From Peribacillus loiseleuriae (GTDB lineage: Bacteria; Bacillota; Bacilli; Bacillales; DSM-1321), in assembly GCF_001183985.1 (NCBI RefSeq), contig NZ_LFZW01000001.1, positions 18,905-72,472 on the forward strand: a stretch of DNA of 53,568 nucleotides, written 5' to 3'. A model generated the notes under the pieces. The model searched no databases. It had not been told where the DNA came from and saw only the letters and a list, made by a program, of their open reading frames with translations. Positions 30,739-39,371 of the stretch are shown piece after piece (the first letter of the stretch is position 1; the number at the start of each line of letters is the position of its first letter). A program made the translations under genes and the position numbers.

Positions 30739-32346
30739 ATGGTTGGAGGGCCTTTGAAGACAACAAGAGAGCTCGTACGAGGGGCGTTCATATTAAGTAT
30801 TGCCAGTCTTATAGTGAAGGTATTAAGTGCCGCTTATCGCATTCCGTATCAAAACATAGTTGGAGATTTAGGCTTTTATATTTATCAGCAAGTGTATCCC
30901 TTTTATGGGATTGCTCTAACACTGTCAACTTTGGGGTTTCCTGCAGTAATATCAAAGTTATTGGCAGAACGTGATGATTCTGGAGATGGGTTTTCTGCTA
31001 ACGAAATTCTTATGAGTTCATTGGCCATACTTGGAGCATTAGGTATAGTGATGTTTGGTGGTTTATTTTTCTTCGCAGATTCGATTGCAGCTGCTATGGG
31101 TGATCCACAGTTAACAGGGCTCTTGAAGATCATCGCGTTTTCTTTTTTACTAATGCCTGCTGCATCAGTAATCAGGGGGTATTATCAAGGACAAGGAAAT
31201 ATGATTCCAACAGCCTTGTCTCAAGTATTAGAGCAACTCATAAGAGTCGCTACCATCTTGTTGCTGTCTTTATTTCTTATTCGACATGGTTCTTCCTTAT
31301 ATGAAGTTGGTACAGGTGCTGTTTTTGGATCTGTAACAGGTGGTTTAATGGGTTTGTTCATTCTCTTGAGTTTTCTTATTTTTAGGAAAGAATGGTCAAA
31401 CCTAAAAAAAGCATCTTTGAGATTTAGGAATTTCCCATTCGTCATGAAAGCTCTAATCTTTCAAGGTTTTTCTTTTTGCGTGACAGGATTAATTCTTGTG
31501 CTCATTCAGCTTGTCGATTCTCTGCAACTTTATAATCTATTGGGAGAAATCGGCTTAGGTGCTACCGAGGCAAAAGAGTGGAAGGGGGTATATGACCGTG
31601 GTCAGCCGCTTATTCAGCTTGGAACGGTTATCGCCACGTCCTTATCACTGACAATGATTCCAATCATCTCTCTCGCTATGAAAAAAAAGGATGAGGATGA
31701 GCTGGCAAACAAAATAAGTTTTACACTGAAAGTTAGCACCTCTGTTGGAGTGGCGGCTTCTAGCGGATTAATCTGCTTGATTAAACCGGTAAATATCATG
31801 CTATTCACTGACATGAAAGGTTCCGGTACTCTTGCGATATTAGCCGTTTCCATTCTCTTTACATCAGTTATTATGGCCCAATCAGCCATTCTGCAAAGTA
31901 TGGGTCATACGTGGGCGCCAGTTGTGGCAGTTGGTTTTGGGCTTGCTTGTAAATGGAGTCTTAACAGACTGCTCGTACCCCATTACTCAATAGCGGGAGC
32001 GGCTGTTGCCACCGTTCTTTGTTTCGTATTAATGGCACTGCTACTAGCTGTTTTTCTACAAACAAAAGTCAGTAAGCCTTTGTTTGAAAAAAACAGTGTA
32101 TACATTATCGTAGGAGCAACGGTTACTATGGCCGTGACTTTGATTGTGTATAATCAGCTTTTTCAACTTTTTCAGCTATCAGGTCGATCCATTTCTAGTG
32201 TCCAGGCTTTAATCGGTGTAAGTCTGGGAGGAATCCTGTTTATTTACAGTATCCTTAAGACTGGGCTATTTACAAAGAATGAGCTTCTTCTTCTTCCGTT
32301 AGGAGAAAAGCTGGTTACATATTTACATAAAGAGGAGTATCGATAA
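30739..32346 (+). CDS. yabM: SpoVB/MurJ-like polysaccharide flippase YabM
   Basis: A 535-residue polytopic membrane protein of the MOP superfamily (polysaccharide transport / SpoVB group) with about 14 hydrophobic segments spread over the length. The N-terminal RGAFILSIASLIVKVLSAAYRI-type segment with the conserved YRIPYQN motif is typical. Likely flips a lipid-linked precursor; the substrate is unknown. ATG 30739 follows AAGGGG; GTG 30721 is less likely. yabN begins one base after its stop codon. Confidence 0.93.
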   Translation: MVGGPLKTTRELVRGAFILSIASLIVKVLSAAYRIPYQNIVGDLGFYIYQQVYPFYGIALTLSTLGFPAVISKLLAERDDSGDGFSANEILMSSLAILGALGIVMFGGLFFFADSIAAAMGDPQLTGLLKIIAFSFLLMPAASVIRGYYQGQGNMIPTALSQVLEQLIRVATILLLSLFLIRHGSSLYEVGTGAVFGSVTGGLMGLFILLSFLIFRKEWSNLKKASLRFRNFPFVMKALIFQGFSFCVTGLILVLIQLVDSLQLYNLLGEIGLGATEAKEWKGVYDRGQPLIQLGTVIATSLSLTMIPIISLAMKKKDEDELANKISFTLKVSTSVGVAASSGLICLIKPVNIMLFTDMKGSGTLAILAVSILFTSVIMAQSAILQSMGHTWAPVVAVGFGLACKWSLNRLLVPHYSIAGAAVATVLCFVLMALLLAVFLQTKVSKPLFEKNSVYIIVGATVTMAVTLIVYNQLFQLFQLSGRSISSVQALIGVSLGGILFIYSILKTGLFTKNELLLLPLGEKLVTYLHKEEYR

Positions 32347-32347
32347 A

Positions 32348-33817
32348 ATGGTAAACGATATTGTAATAATCGGCCTTGGTGCAGGTGACTTAGACCAGCT
32401 TCCTTATGGCATTTATAAAAAACTTAAGCAAGCATCTTCCTGCTTCGCGCGAACGGTGGAACATCCTGTCATAAATGAATTGATGAACGAAGGTGTTTCA
32501 TTCATTAGCTTTGATGATGTTTATGAAAAGCATGATACTTTTGAGAAGGTCTATGAGGAAATTGCTGAGACATTGCTCAAGCAAGCTTCGGTCGAGGCGG
32601 TACTCTATGCGGTGCCAGGCCATCCAATGGTGGCTGAAAAGACGGTACAGATTCTTATTGAAAAGGGACCAAAATATGGAGTATCTGTTAAAGTAGAAGG
32701 AGGTCAAAGCTTTCTTGATGCATTGTTTCTGGCCGTGAAGATTGACCCAATTGAAGGTTTTCAACTTCTTGATGGGACAGCACTTGAGAAAGACGATTTG
32801 CATATCAATCAGCATATGATCATTGGACAAGTATATGATCCGTTTATTGCATCGAATGTTAAGCTGACACTTATGGAAAAATTGCCTGATGACCACGCTG
32901 TTTATCTCGTTACCGCAGCTGGCAGCGAAACTGAATTGGTAAAAAGACTACCTCTTTATGAGCTCGATCGTGAAATGGAACTTAGTAATCTGACAAGTGT
33001 CTATGTTCCACCTGTCAAAGAAATAAACAAGCAGTATCGAGAATTTTCTACCTTTAGGCAAATTATTGCACAATTAAGAGGACCAAATGGCTGTCCGTGG
33101 GATATAAAACAAACGCATGAAAGCCTGAAACAGTACTTAATCGAAGAGACGTATGAATTAATTGATGCCATTGACAAACAAGATGAAGATGAAATTATAG
33201 CTGAACTAGGAGATGTTCTCCTGCAAGTCCTGCTGCACGCCCAAATTGGCGAAGACGAGGGAATGTTTACGATTGAAGATGTGATAGAAGGTATATCTTC
33301 AAAAATGGTTCGCCGTCATCCACACGTCTTCGGTGATATCGAAGTGAACGGGGAAGAAGATGTGCTAAAAAATTGGCAACAAATTAAACAAGAAGAAAAA
33401 GAACAGGCAGGATCTACAAATAAATCATTGCTAGATGATGTTGGTAAATTCATTCCAAACTTAATTCGTGCGCATGAATATCAAAAACGAGCAGCAAAAG
33501 TAGGCTTTGATTGGAATGAAGTTTCTGAAGCATGGAAAAAGGTTAAAGAAGAAATAATCGAAGTAGAAGCGGAAATGGATCAAGGGGATGAGGCTGCTCT
33601 AAGAATGGAATTAGGTGATCTATTCTTTGCTCTTGTGAACGTTACCCGTTTTTATGGGATTCAAGCTGAGGAAGCAGTATATGTTGCTAATCAGAAGTTT
33701 TATAATCGATTTACATATATTGAAGCGTGTATTCAAAATGAGAGAAAAGAATTTGCTAATTATTCGCTGGATGAGCTTGATCGTTTTTGGGAGGAAGCAA
33801 AATCTAAAGGATTATAA
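32348..33817 (+). CDS. yabN: YabN: tetrapyrrole methylase-like plus MazG pyrophosphohydrolase
   Basis: A 489-residue fusion. Residues 1 to about 220 form a TP-methylase fold (IIGLGAGDLDQLP, AVPGHPMVAE), and from about 245 two MazG-like units follow: GPNGCPWDIKQTHESLKQYL with EETYE and ELGDVL acid motifs, and a second ELGDLFFALVN near 425. MazG removes non-canonical NTPs; the methylase part has no known substrate. ATG follows AGGAG at the end of yabM. The same fusion exists in B. subtilis. Confidence 0.95.
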   Translation: MVNDIVIIGLGAGDLDQLPYGIYKKLKQASSCFARTVEHPVINELMNEGVSFISFDDVYEKHDTFEKVYEEIAETLLKQASVEAVLYAVPGHPMVAEKTVQILIEKGPKYGVSVKVEGGQSFLDALFLAVKIDPIEGFQLLDGTALEKDDLHINQHMIIGQVYDPFIASNVKLTLMEKLPDDHAVYLVTAAGSETELVKRLPLYELDREMELSNLTSVYVPPVKEINKQYREFSTFRQIIAQLRGPNGCPWDIKQTHESLKQYLIEETYELIDAIDKQDEDEIIAELGDVLLQVLLHAQIGEDEGMFTIEDVIEGISSKMVRRHPHVFGDIEVNGEEDVLKNWQQIKQEEKEQAGSTNKSLLDDVGKFIPNLIRAHEYQKRAAKVGFDWNEVSEAWKKVKEEIIEVEAEMDQGDEAALRMELGDLFFALVNVTRFYGIQAEEAVYVANQKFYNRFTYIEACIQNERKEFANYSLDELDRFWEEAKSKGL

Positions 33818-33835
33818 ATTAAGGAGAGAATCTAA

Positions 33836-34105
33836 ATGACGATGAGACTAGATAAGTTTATGAAAATATCGCGTTTAATAAAGCGACGTACATTGGCTAA
33901 AGAGGTGGCTGATAAAGGACGTATTAGTATTAATGGTACCCCTGCTAAGGCGAGTTCCAATGTCAAAGAAGGTGATGAGCTGGCTATTCAATTCGGACAA
34001 AAAAGGGTTACAGTGCGAATCGAAAAAATACAGGAATCAACAAAAAAAGAAGAAGCAGCCAATATGTACACGGTTCTGAAAGAGGAAAAATTGGGTGGTG
34101 AGTAA
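33836..34105 (+). CDS. rqcP: RqcP (YabO), S4-domain ribosome quality-control protein
   Basis: An 89-residue S4 RNA-binding protein (MRLDKFMKISRLIKRRTLAK at the N-terminus, then GRISING). RqcP works with RqcH on 50S subunits with blocked nascent chains, promoting C-terminal alanine tailing. ATG 33836 follows AAGGAG, 18 bases after yabN. Confidence 0.95.
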   Translation: MTMRLDKFMKISRLIKRRTLAKEVADKGRISINGTPAKASSNVKEGDELAIQFGQKRVTVRIEKIQESTKKEEAANMYTVLKEEKLGGE

Positions 34106-34187
34106 AGCGGCCGGCTAGCGAGGCTTGTTCTAATCTTTGTAAATCTCACATAGACATGTACAAAACGTTTTAATGTGAGGGATGAAG

Positions 34188-34496
34188 ATGAGCCAATATT
34201 ATGAACCAGTCCAAAACAATCAGAAAGCAACAATTCAAGAACATGACGTCACCATGAGAGGTCGCCGTTTACTAGATATTACTGGAGTAAAACAAGTAGA
34301 AAGCTTTGATAATGAAGAGTTTCTTCTTGAAACGAATATGGGCTTTTTATCAATACGCGGGCAAAATCTACAAATGAAAAATTTAGACGTAGAAAAGGGT
34401 ATTGTATCCATTAAAGGTAAAATTTTTGATCTTGTCTATTTAGATGAACATTCAGGGGAAAAAGCAAAAGGGTTCTTCGGGAAGCTGTTCAAATGA
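34188..34496 (+). CDS. yabP: Sporulation protein YabP
   Basis: A 102-residue YabP/YqfC-family protein needed in the mother cell. The core GRRLLDITGVKQVESFD and SIRGQNLQMKNLDVEKG are nearly identical to B. subtilis. ATG 34188 gives better spacing (six bases) from GTGAGGG than ATG 34182. The stop overlaps the start of yabQ (ATGA). The 82-base gap to rqcP probably holds a sporulation promoter, but I could not assign one with confidence. Confidence 0.95.
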   Translation: MSQYYEPVQNNQKATIQEHDVTMRGRRLLDITGVKQVESFDNEEFLLETNMGFLSIRGQNLQMKNLDVEKGIVSIKGKIFDLVYLDEHSGEKAKGFFGKLFK

Positions 34497-35125
34497 CGCT
34501 AACTATTCAATTTTATACCTTACTTGCCATGATTGGAATGGGCAGCTGCTTCGGCGCTGCCTTGGATACGTATAACCGCTTTTTAAAGCGGACAAAGCGA
34601 AGAGCCTGGTTTGTTTTTCTAAATGACTTTCTTTTCTGGGTTGTACAAGGCCTAATCATCTTTTATGTGCTATTCTTAATCAATGAAGGGGAGTTTCGTT
34701 TCTACCTTTTTCTTGCATTACTTTGTGGATTCTCTGCATATCAAGCGCTTTTGAAAAAGAGCTATCATAAAATTCTTGAAGCCTTTATTACGAGTGTTAT
34801 TGCAACTGCGAAATTTATGAGGAAATCATTTCAACTTTTAATTTACCAACCGATAAAATGGTTGGTAACTGGGATTGTATTTTTGATATTTGGTATAGGG
34901 AAAGTTCTTTTTTCAATCGTTAAGTGGATCATCCGCTTAATTTTTATAACCTTAAAGGTAATCTTACGACCTTTTTTCTGGATTTTCTTATATTTTTGGA
35001 ATAAGTTGCCGAATGCTGTTACAAAAAACGTCGGTAAGTTTTATAATGAAATTACAGGAATATTTATAAAAATGAAGAAGTTTATAAAAGTAATTGTTGT
35101 GAAGTGGAGAAGTAAAAAAATTTGA
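34493..35125 (+). CDS. yabQ: Spore cortex protein YabQ
   Basis: A 210-residue mother-cell membrane protein needed for cortex formation. Hydrophobic segments lie near 8-27, 40-62, 66-84, then three more around 108-170 in a basic, aromatic-rich C-terminal half. The start overlaps the yabP stop by four bases. Function beyond the mutant phenotype is unknown. Confidence 0.94.
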   Translation: MTLTIQFYTLLAMIGMGSCFGAALDTYNRFLKRTKRRAWFVFLNDFLFWVVQGLIIFYVLFLINEGEFRFYLFLALLCGFSAYQALLKKSYHKILEAFITSVIATAKFMRKSFQLLIYQPIKWLVTGIVFLIFGIGKVLFSIVKWIIRLIFITLKVILRPFFWIFLYFWNKLPNAVTKNVGKFYNEITGIFIKMKKFIKVIVVKWRSKKI

Positions 35126-35140
35126 GGGGTGAATAATAGA

Positions 35141-35527
35141 GTGGATAGCCTCCGAAAAAAGAAAGTGGCGAAAATTGAATCAGACTATGTCTTACAACAA
35201 GAGCAACAAGAGCATACATATATAAAGAAGAGACGCGGATTGATTCGACGCCTCACTTTTTATGGAATATGTGCTGCCATTATTTCAGTGTTGACCGCCA
35301 TTACGCTTATTACCCAAGCAGAGGCCCTAGAAACAAAGACTGCAGAAATGGAGCAGGTTGAGAGTAAGTTAGCTCAATTAAAGAAGACAGCAAACGTATT
35401 AAAAGAGGAAATTGTTAAGCTTGAGGATGACGAGTATATAGCGAAATTGGCAAGAAAGGAATACTTCTTATCTGAAAAAGGGGAGATCATTTTTAATCTG
35501 CCTGAAAAAGAGGACGATAGTGACTAA
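35141..35527 (+). CDS. divIC: Cell division protein DivIC
   Basis: A 128-residue bitopic protein of the FtsB/DivIC family that joins FtsL and DivIB in the divisome. The basic cytoplasmic N-terminus (1-37) precedes one membrane segment (about 38-58) and a leucine-zipper-like extracellular coiled coil (about 62-98), ending in a conserved YIAKLARKEYFLSEKGEIIF block. GTG 35141 is chosen over GTG 35129 because GAGGGG (35124-35129) covers the latter. Confidence 0.94.
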   Translation: MDSLRKKKVAKIESDYVLQQEQQEHTYIKKRRGLIRRLTFYGICAAIISVLTAITLITQAEALETKTAEMEQVESKLAQLKKTANVLKEEIVKLEDDEYIAKLARKEYFLSEKGEIIFNLPEKEDDSD

Positions 35528-35529
35528 TA

Positions 35530-35559
35530 TTGACACTGTTTTTTTCCTTTCGTTATAAT
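35530..35559 (+). promoter_or_regulatory. Consensus sigma A promoter of yabR
   Basis: TTGACA (35530-35535), 18-base spacer, TATAAT (35554-35559), immediately after divIC. Confidence 0.85.
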
Positions 35560-35606
35560 ATAATATGAAGTGATAGTTAACATTTCTAAGGAGGAACATT
35601 TTTTTT

Positions 35607-36062
35607 ATGTCAATCGAAGTAGGCAGCAAGTTACAAGGTAAAGTAACAGGGATTACTAATTTTGGTGCGTTTGTAGAATTACCAGAAGGCTCAACAGGGC
35701 TTGTTCATATCAGTGAAGTTGCCGATAATTATGTAAAAGATATCAATGATCATCTTAAAGTCGGTGATGCAGTTGAAGTTAAAGTCATCAACGTTGAAAA
35801 AGACGGAAAAATTGGCTTGTCTATTAAAAAGGCAAAAGATAAACCTGAGGGACAACCACAATCTTCTTATTCACAACGTCCACGTCAAGGACGAGGAAAT
35901 GATAGCCGTTCCAAAGACTCCCGCTCAAAAACAAGTTTCCAACCAAAGGAAAACTTTGAGCAAAAAATGACCCGTTTCCTAAAAGATAGCGAAGACCGCT
36001 TAACTTCTCTCAAACGTAGTACAGAAACAAAACGTGGAGGCCGAGGAGGAAGACGCGGATAA
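35607..36062 (+). CDS. yabR: S1-domain RNA-binding protein YabR
   Basis: A 151-residue protein with one S1 domain (1 to about 72: GKVTGITNFGAFVELPEGSTG, then HISEVADNYVKD) and a disordered tail rich in arginine, serine, glutamine and glycine, ending in an RGGRGGRRG-like basic cluster. It resembles S1 proteins of the general stress protein 13 type; the target RNA or ribosome is unknown. ATG 35607 follows AAGGAGG and seven T. Confidence 0.94.
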   Translation: MSIEVGSKLQGKVTGITNFGAFVELPEGSTGLVHISEVADNYVKDINDHLKVGDAVEVKVINVEKDGKIGLSIKKAKDKPEGQPQSSYSQRPRQGRGNDSRSKDSRSKTSFQPKENFEQKMTRFLKDSEDRLTSLKRSTETKRGGRGGRRG

Positions 36063-36123
36063 ACTGCTGCTGAAAACAATAGTTTAGCAATTTTTCCTTG
36101 AAAAATTATATATAATACAGTAG

Positions 36124-36151
36124 GCAGGCTTATCACTAAGCTTGCTTTTTT
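36124..36151 (+). terminator. Terminator after yabR
   Basis: Nine-pair stem (36124-36132 with 36137-36145, one wobble pair), four-base loop, six T. Confidence 0.88.
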
Positions 36152-36178
36152 GTTGCTCAGGGAACTATACGAATATAA

Positions 36179-36250
36179 TTATCCCGGGTTAACAGGTTGT
36201 AATACCCCTACTGCGTTTAACTACCCGGTAAAAGCAAATGTGTAATTAAA
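36179..36250. repeat. Partial copy of the TATCCCGG repeat
   Basis: TTATCCCGGGTTAACAGG followed by TTGTAATACCCCT matches the start of the composite repeat at 30452-30482; the similarity ends there except for AATGTGTAA near 36238. Confidence 0.6.
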
Positions 36251-36300
36251 TATAAAAACGTCCCAGTTGGTTCCTTAATGAAAAGAATGTAACTGGGACG
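36251..36300 (-). terminator. Terminator on the minus strand, downstream of the tRNA relic
   Basis: Perfect ten-pair stem (36259-36268 with 36291-36300) and, reading the minus strand, a run of five T just after it. It lies 56 bases downstream of the tRNA relic and is intact although the tRNA is not. Confidence 0.85.
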
Positions 36301-36355
36301 CTTCTGTTTATCTATACACTTACTTTACAAATTGCCTAAGTCCCTTGCATCTATT

Positions 36356-36429
36356 TGATAGTGGCAGAAGGGATCAAACCCCCAACCTTACGGGTAACCG
36401 TACGCTCTAACCAGCTAAGCTGCGCCGCT
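36356..36429 (-). pseudogene. tRNA-Met relic lacking its anticodon
   Basis: Read on the minus strand this is a clear tRNA cloverleaf: acceptor AGCGGCG with TGCCACT, D arm GCTTAGCTGGTTAGAGC, anticodon stem TACGG with CCGTA, T arm GGGGGTTTGATCCCTTC. It aligns to Bacillus elongator tRNA-Met over its length, but the anticodon loop is only TTAC: exactly three bases are missing where CAT should be (junction at 36395/36396). Further damage: position 8 is C not T, T-loop C56 is T, one acceptor mismatch (C3 with A70), and the 3' end reads TCA instead of CCA. Length 74 against 77. It cannot decode. B. subtilis has a tRNA-Met and tRNA-Glu near this place by memory; no tRNA-Glu was found here. Confidence 0.88.
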
Positions 36430-36741
36430 GTAATGCCTCAAAGCACAAGTTATATCTTATACAATCATAAGGAATAATGTAGGCTTTAACCAATAATTTT
36501 ATGTTGGAATAACTAGTTTTTTGTAGACAAGGACCGAAGGCATTTTTGCTGATTGTCGTTTCATACAGATGAATCACAATATTCCCAGTTTTATTCCCAA
36601 TGAAAGTATAAAAACCTCCCTTTTATTTAGACGAATTTGAATATAAGGCTTAGTTGTTAAGAGAATGGTTTAAAAATCTGTATGTAATTGAATATTCCTA
36701 TAGAAATTAGTCGAACGTTTTTAATTAGATTTTATAAAATT
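36430..36741. other. Gene-free stretch between tRNA relic and spoIIE
   Basis: AT-rich spacer of about 310 bases. On the minus strand TTGGTT and TATGAT with an 18-base spacer (about 36467-36496) could be the old tRNA promoter. AGTCGAA at 36709-36715 is one mismatch from a Spo0A box and lies about 30 bases upstream of the spoIIE -35. Confidence 0.5.
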
Positions 36742-36774
36742 CTGACAAAAAATGTGCAATACTCTCTTTATAAT
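36742..36774 (+). promoter_or_regulatory. spoIIE promoter, Spo0A-type with 21-base spacer
   Basis: CTGACA (36742-36747), 21-base spacer, TATAAT (36769-36774). The long spacer is a known peculiarity of Spo0A-activated sigma A promoters including spoIIE. Spo0A-box-like TGACAAA overlaps the -35 (36743-36749), and AGTCGAA lies at 36709-36715. Confidence 0.75.
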
Positions 36775-36808
36775 AAAAAATACTAATATGAATGGGAGTG
36801 TTTCATAT

Positions 36809-39280
36809 ATGGAAAAGATTGAACGAAATGTATTGGAGCCCATTGCCGAGGTGCACCTGCAAGGAGCGAAAGCGGGCGCTATTCATTGGATCACTCATCT
36901 TCAGACAAAGTTAATAGATCTCTTCATAAAACGTGGAATCGTCTTAGCCTTCATTGGTTTCTTATTAGGACGAGCACTTATATTATCGCAATTATCCCCA
37001 TTTGGATTAGCCTTCTTCGCCGCTGTATTCTTGATGAGGCGAGATCGTGCCCCGTTGGCATTGGTCGGATTAATGATGGGGGCGTTAACAGTTTCTATTT
37101 CAAACAGCCTTACTCTTTTCTTTAGCACGCTGTTATTTTTACTTTTTCACAAGATGAAGAAGCTAAAACCAGAATCTCAATTCAAAGTCATTTCTTTGTA
37201 TGTATTTCTTTCGTTAGTCATCGTTGGTTTGTCCAAGCAATATATGATTCACCGTACACTTGTATTATATGATGGCATGATGGTAGGGGTAGAAGCAGGG
37301 CTTGCACTAATTCTTACACTCATATTTATTCAATCGATTCCTCTTCTTACAGTTAGAAAAAAATCGCAATCTTTAAAGACTGAAGAAATTATCTCGATTA
37401 TTATATTACTTGCTTCAGTCATGACTGGAACAATTGGATGGTCCATGTACGATCTTTCTGTCGAACATATTTTATCCCGCTATCTTGTTCTTTTATTCGG
37501 ACTAGCAGGTGGGGCAGCCATCGGTTCCACAGTTGGGGTAGTTACTGGCCTGATTTTCAGTTTATCTAGCGTAACAAGTTTATTACAAATGAGCTTGCTT
37601 GCTTTTTCGGGTTTGCTTGGTGGACTTTTGCGTGATGGAAAAAAGGTAGGCGTTTCAATAGGATTAGTTATCGCTACCTTACTTATAGGTTTGTACGGGG
37701 AGGGATCGAACAATATTACGATTACCTTATATGAAACATTAATTGCTGTACTTTTATTTTTTATTACACCAAGTTCCGCGATTGGAAAGATTTCAAAGCA
37801 TATTCCGGGTACTAATGAACATACGAATGAACAACAGCAGTATATGCGGAAAGTACGAGATGTAACGGCGCAAAGGGTATCACAATTTTCGAATGTATTC
37901 GAAGCGCTATCCAATAGCTTTTCACAAATGGACGACAGAGGAGAGGTAGAGGACGATGAAAAGGAACTCGATTACTTCTTAAGCAATGTGACTGAAAGGA
38001 CGTGTCAGACGTGCTTTAAAAAAGAACAATGCTGGGCAAAGAACTTTGATACAACATATGAAGGGATGCAGGAAATTATGTTTCAATTAAGTGAACATGA
38101 TGGACAGCTTCCCCAAAAGACTGTAAAGGAATGGGGAAAGTATTGTATTAACAGTCCAAAAGTTATTGCGACGATTTCTCAAGAGTTGCTCTATTATCAA
38201 GCCAATAAAAAATTAAAAAAGCAAGTCCAAGAAAGCCGAAAGTTAGTTGCGGATCAGTTAAAAGGCGTATCAGCTGTTATGGACGATTTTGCAAAGGAAA
38301 TCCAACGCGAACGAATCAACCATCATCAACAGGAAGAGTCCATTATGGAAGCTATTCAGGATTTCGGTTTGCATATCACGAATGTGGAAATCTATAGCCT
38401 TGAACAGGGAAATGTCGATATTGAAATGAGTGTTCCATACTGTCAAGGAAGAGGTGAAAGTGAAAAGTTAATTGCACCCATGCTTTCTGATATTCTAGGT
38501 GAAACAGTGATTGTACACTCAGAGGAATGTGCAACTTTCCCTAACGGACAATGTGAAGTCGTTTTCCGTTCAGCTAAGAAGTATACAGTGGAAACTGGAG
38601 TGGCCCATGCAGCTAAAGGGGGAGGTCTAGTCTCGGGAGACAGTTTCACTACGACGGAAATAGGATTTGGCAAATATGCCATTGCCATTAGTGATGGGAT
38701 GGGAAATGGAGAAAGAGCTCATTTTGAGAGCACGGAAACGTTAAAACTTCTGCAAAAATTCCTTATGTCTGGTATAGAGGAAAAAATTGCAATTAAATCG
38801 GTGAATTCCGTCCTTTCTCTTCGAACGACAGATGAGATTTTTTCAACCTTAGATTTAGCTATGATTGATTTACAAGATGCAAAGGCTAGATTTCTGAAAA
38901 TTTGCTCAATACCTAGCTTTATAAAGAGGGGGGATAAAATAATTAAAATTGAAGCGAGTAATTTACCAATGGGCATTATTCAGGAATTCGATGTGGATGT
39001 AGTTTGTGAAGAGCTGAAGGCAGGAGATATTCTCATTATGATGAGCGATGGTATTTTCGAAGGTCCTACTCATGTGGAGAACTTTGAGTTTTGGATTAAA
39101 AGAAAATTGAAGGAATTACAAACAGAAGATCCACAGGAGATTTCCGATTTAATTTTAGAAGAGGTAGTTAGAACGAAAGGGGATATTGATGATGATATGA
39201 CAGTGGTTACGGCGAAAATTATGCATAATACACCGAAATGGGCAACCATTCCTGTACATGCACGTCGGAAAAGAGCATGA
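36809..39280 (+). CDS. spoIIE: Stage II sporulation protein E, membrane PP2C phosphatase
   Basis: An 823-residue protein that dephosphorylates SpoIIAA to release sigma F in the forespore and also acts at the polar septum with FtsZ. About ten membrane segments fill residues 35-320, a regulatory and oligomerisation region follows with CQTCFKKEQCW near 405-415, and the PP2C domain occupies about 590-800 with metal ligands in AISDGMGNGE and MMSDGIFEGP and DIDDDMTVV. ATG 36809 follows GGGAGTG by seven bases; an in-frame ATG at 36752 would precede the transcription start. Confidence 0.97.
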   Translation: MEKIERNVLEPIAEVHLQGAKAGAIHWITHLQTKLIDLFIKRGIVLAFIGFLLGRALILSQLSPFGLAFFAAVFLMRRDRAPLALVGLMMGALTVSISNSLTLFFSTLLFLLFHKMKKLKPESQFKVISLYVFLSLVIVGLSKQYMIHRTLVLYDGMMVGVEAGLALILTLIFIQSIPLLTVRKKSQSLKTEEIISIIILLASVMTGTIGWSMYDLSVEHILSRYLVLLFGLAGGAAIGSTVGVVTGLIFSLSSVTSLLQMSLLAFSGLLGGLLRDGKKVGVSIGLVIATLLIGLYGEGSNNITITLYETLIAVLLFFITPSSAIGKISKHIPGTNEHTNEQQQYMRKVRDVTAQRVSQFSNVFEALSNSFSQMDDRGEVEDDEKELDYFLSNVTERTCQTCFKKEQCWAKNFDTTYEGMQEIMFQLSEHDGQLPQKTVKEWGKYCINSPKVIATISQELLYYQANKKLKKQVQESRKLVADQLKGVSAVMDDFAKEIQRERINHHQQEESIMEAIQDFGLHITNVEIYSLEQGNVDIEMSVPYCQGRGESEKLIAPMLSDILGETVIVHSEECATFPNGQCEVVFRSAKKYTVETGVAHAAKGGGLVSGDSFTTTEIGFGKYAIAISDGMGNGERAHFESTETLKLLQKFLMSGIEEKIAIKSVNSVLSLRTTDEIFSTLDLAMIDLQDAKARFLKICSIPSFIKRGDKIIKIEASNLPMGIIQEFDVDVVCEELKAGDILIMMSDGIFEGPTHVENFEFWIKRKLKELQTEDPQEISDLILEEVVRTKGDIDDDMTVVTAKIMHNTPKWATIPVHARRKRA

Positions 39281-39371
39281 AGAAAGCACAAGAAAGGAAC
39301 TGGATTAAAAGTATAATTTTCTATTTTCTTGTCGAAAATGGTAACAGTATTTTTTCGAGGGGAGAATGAAC

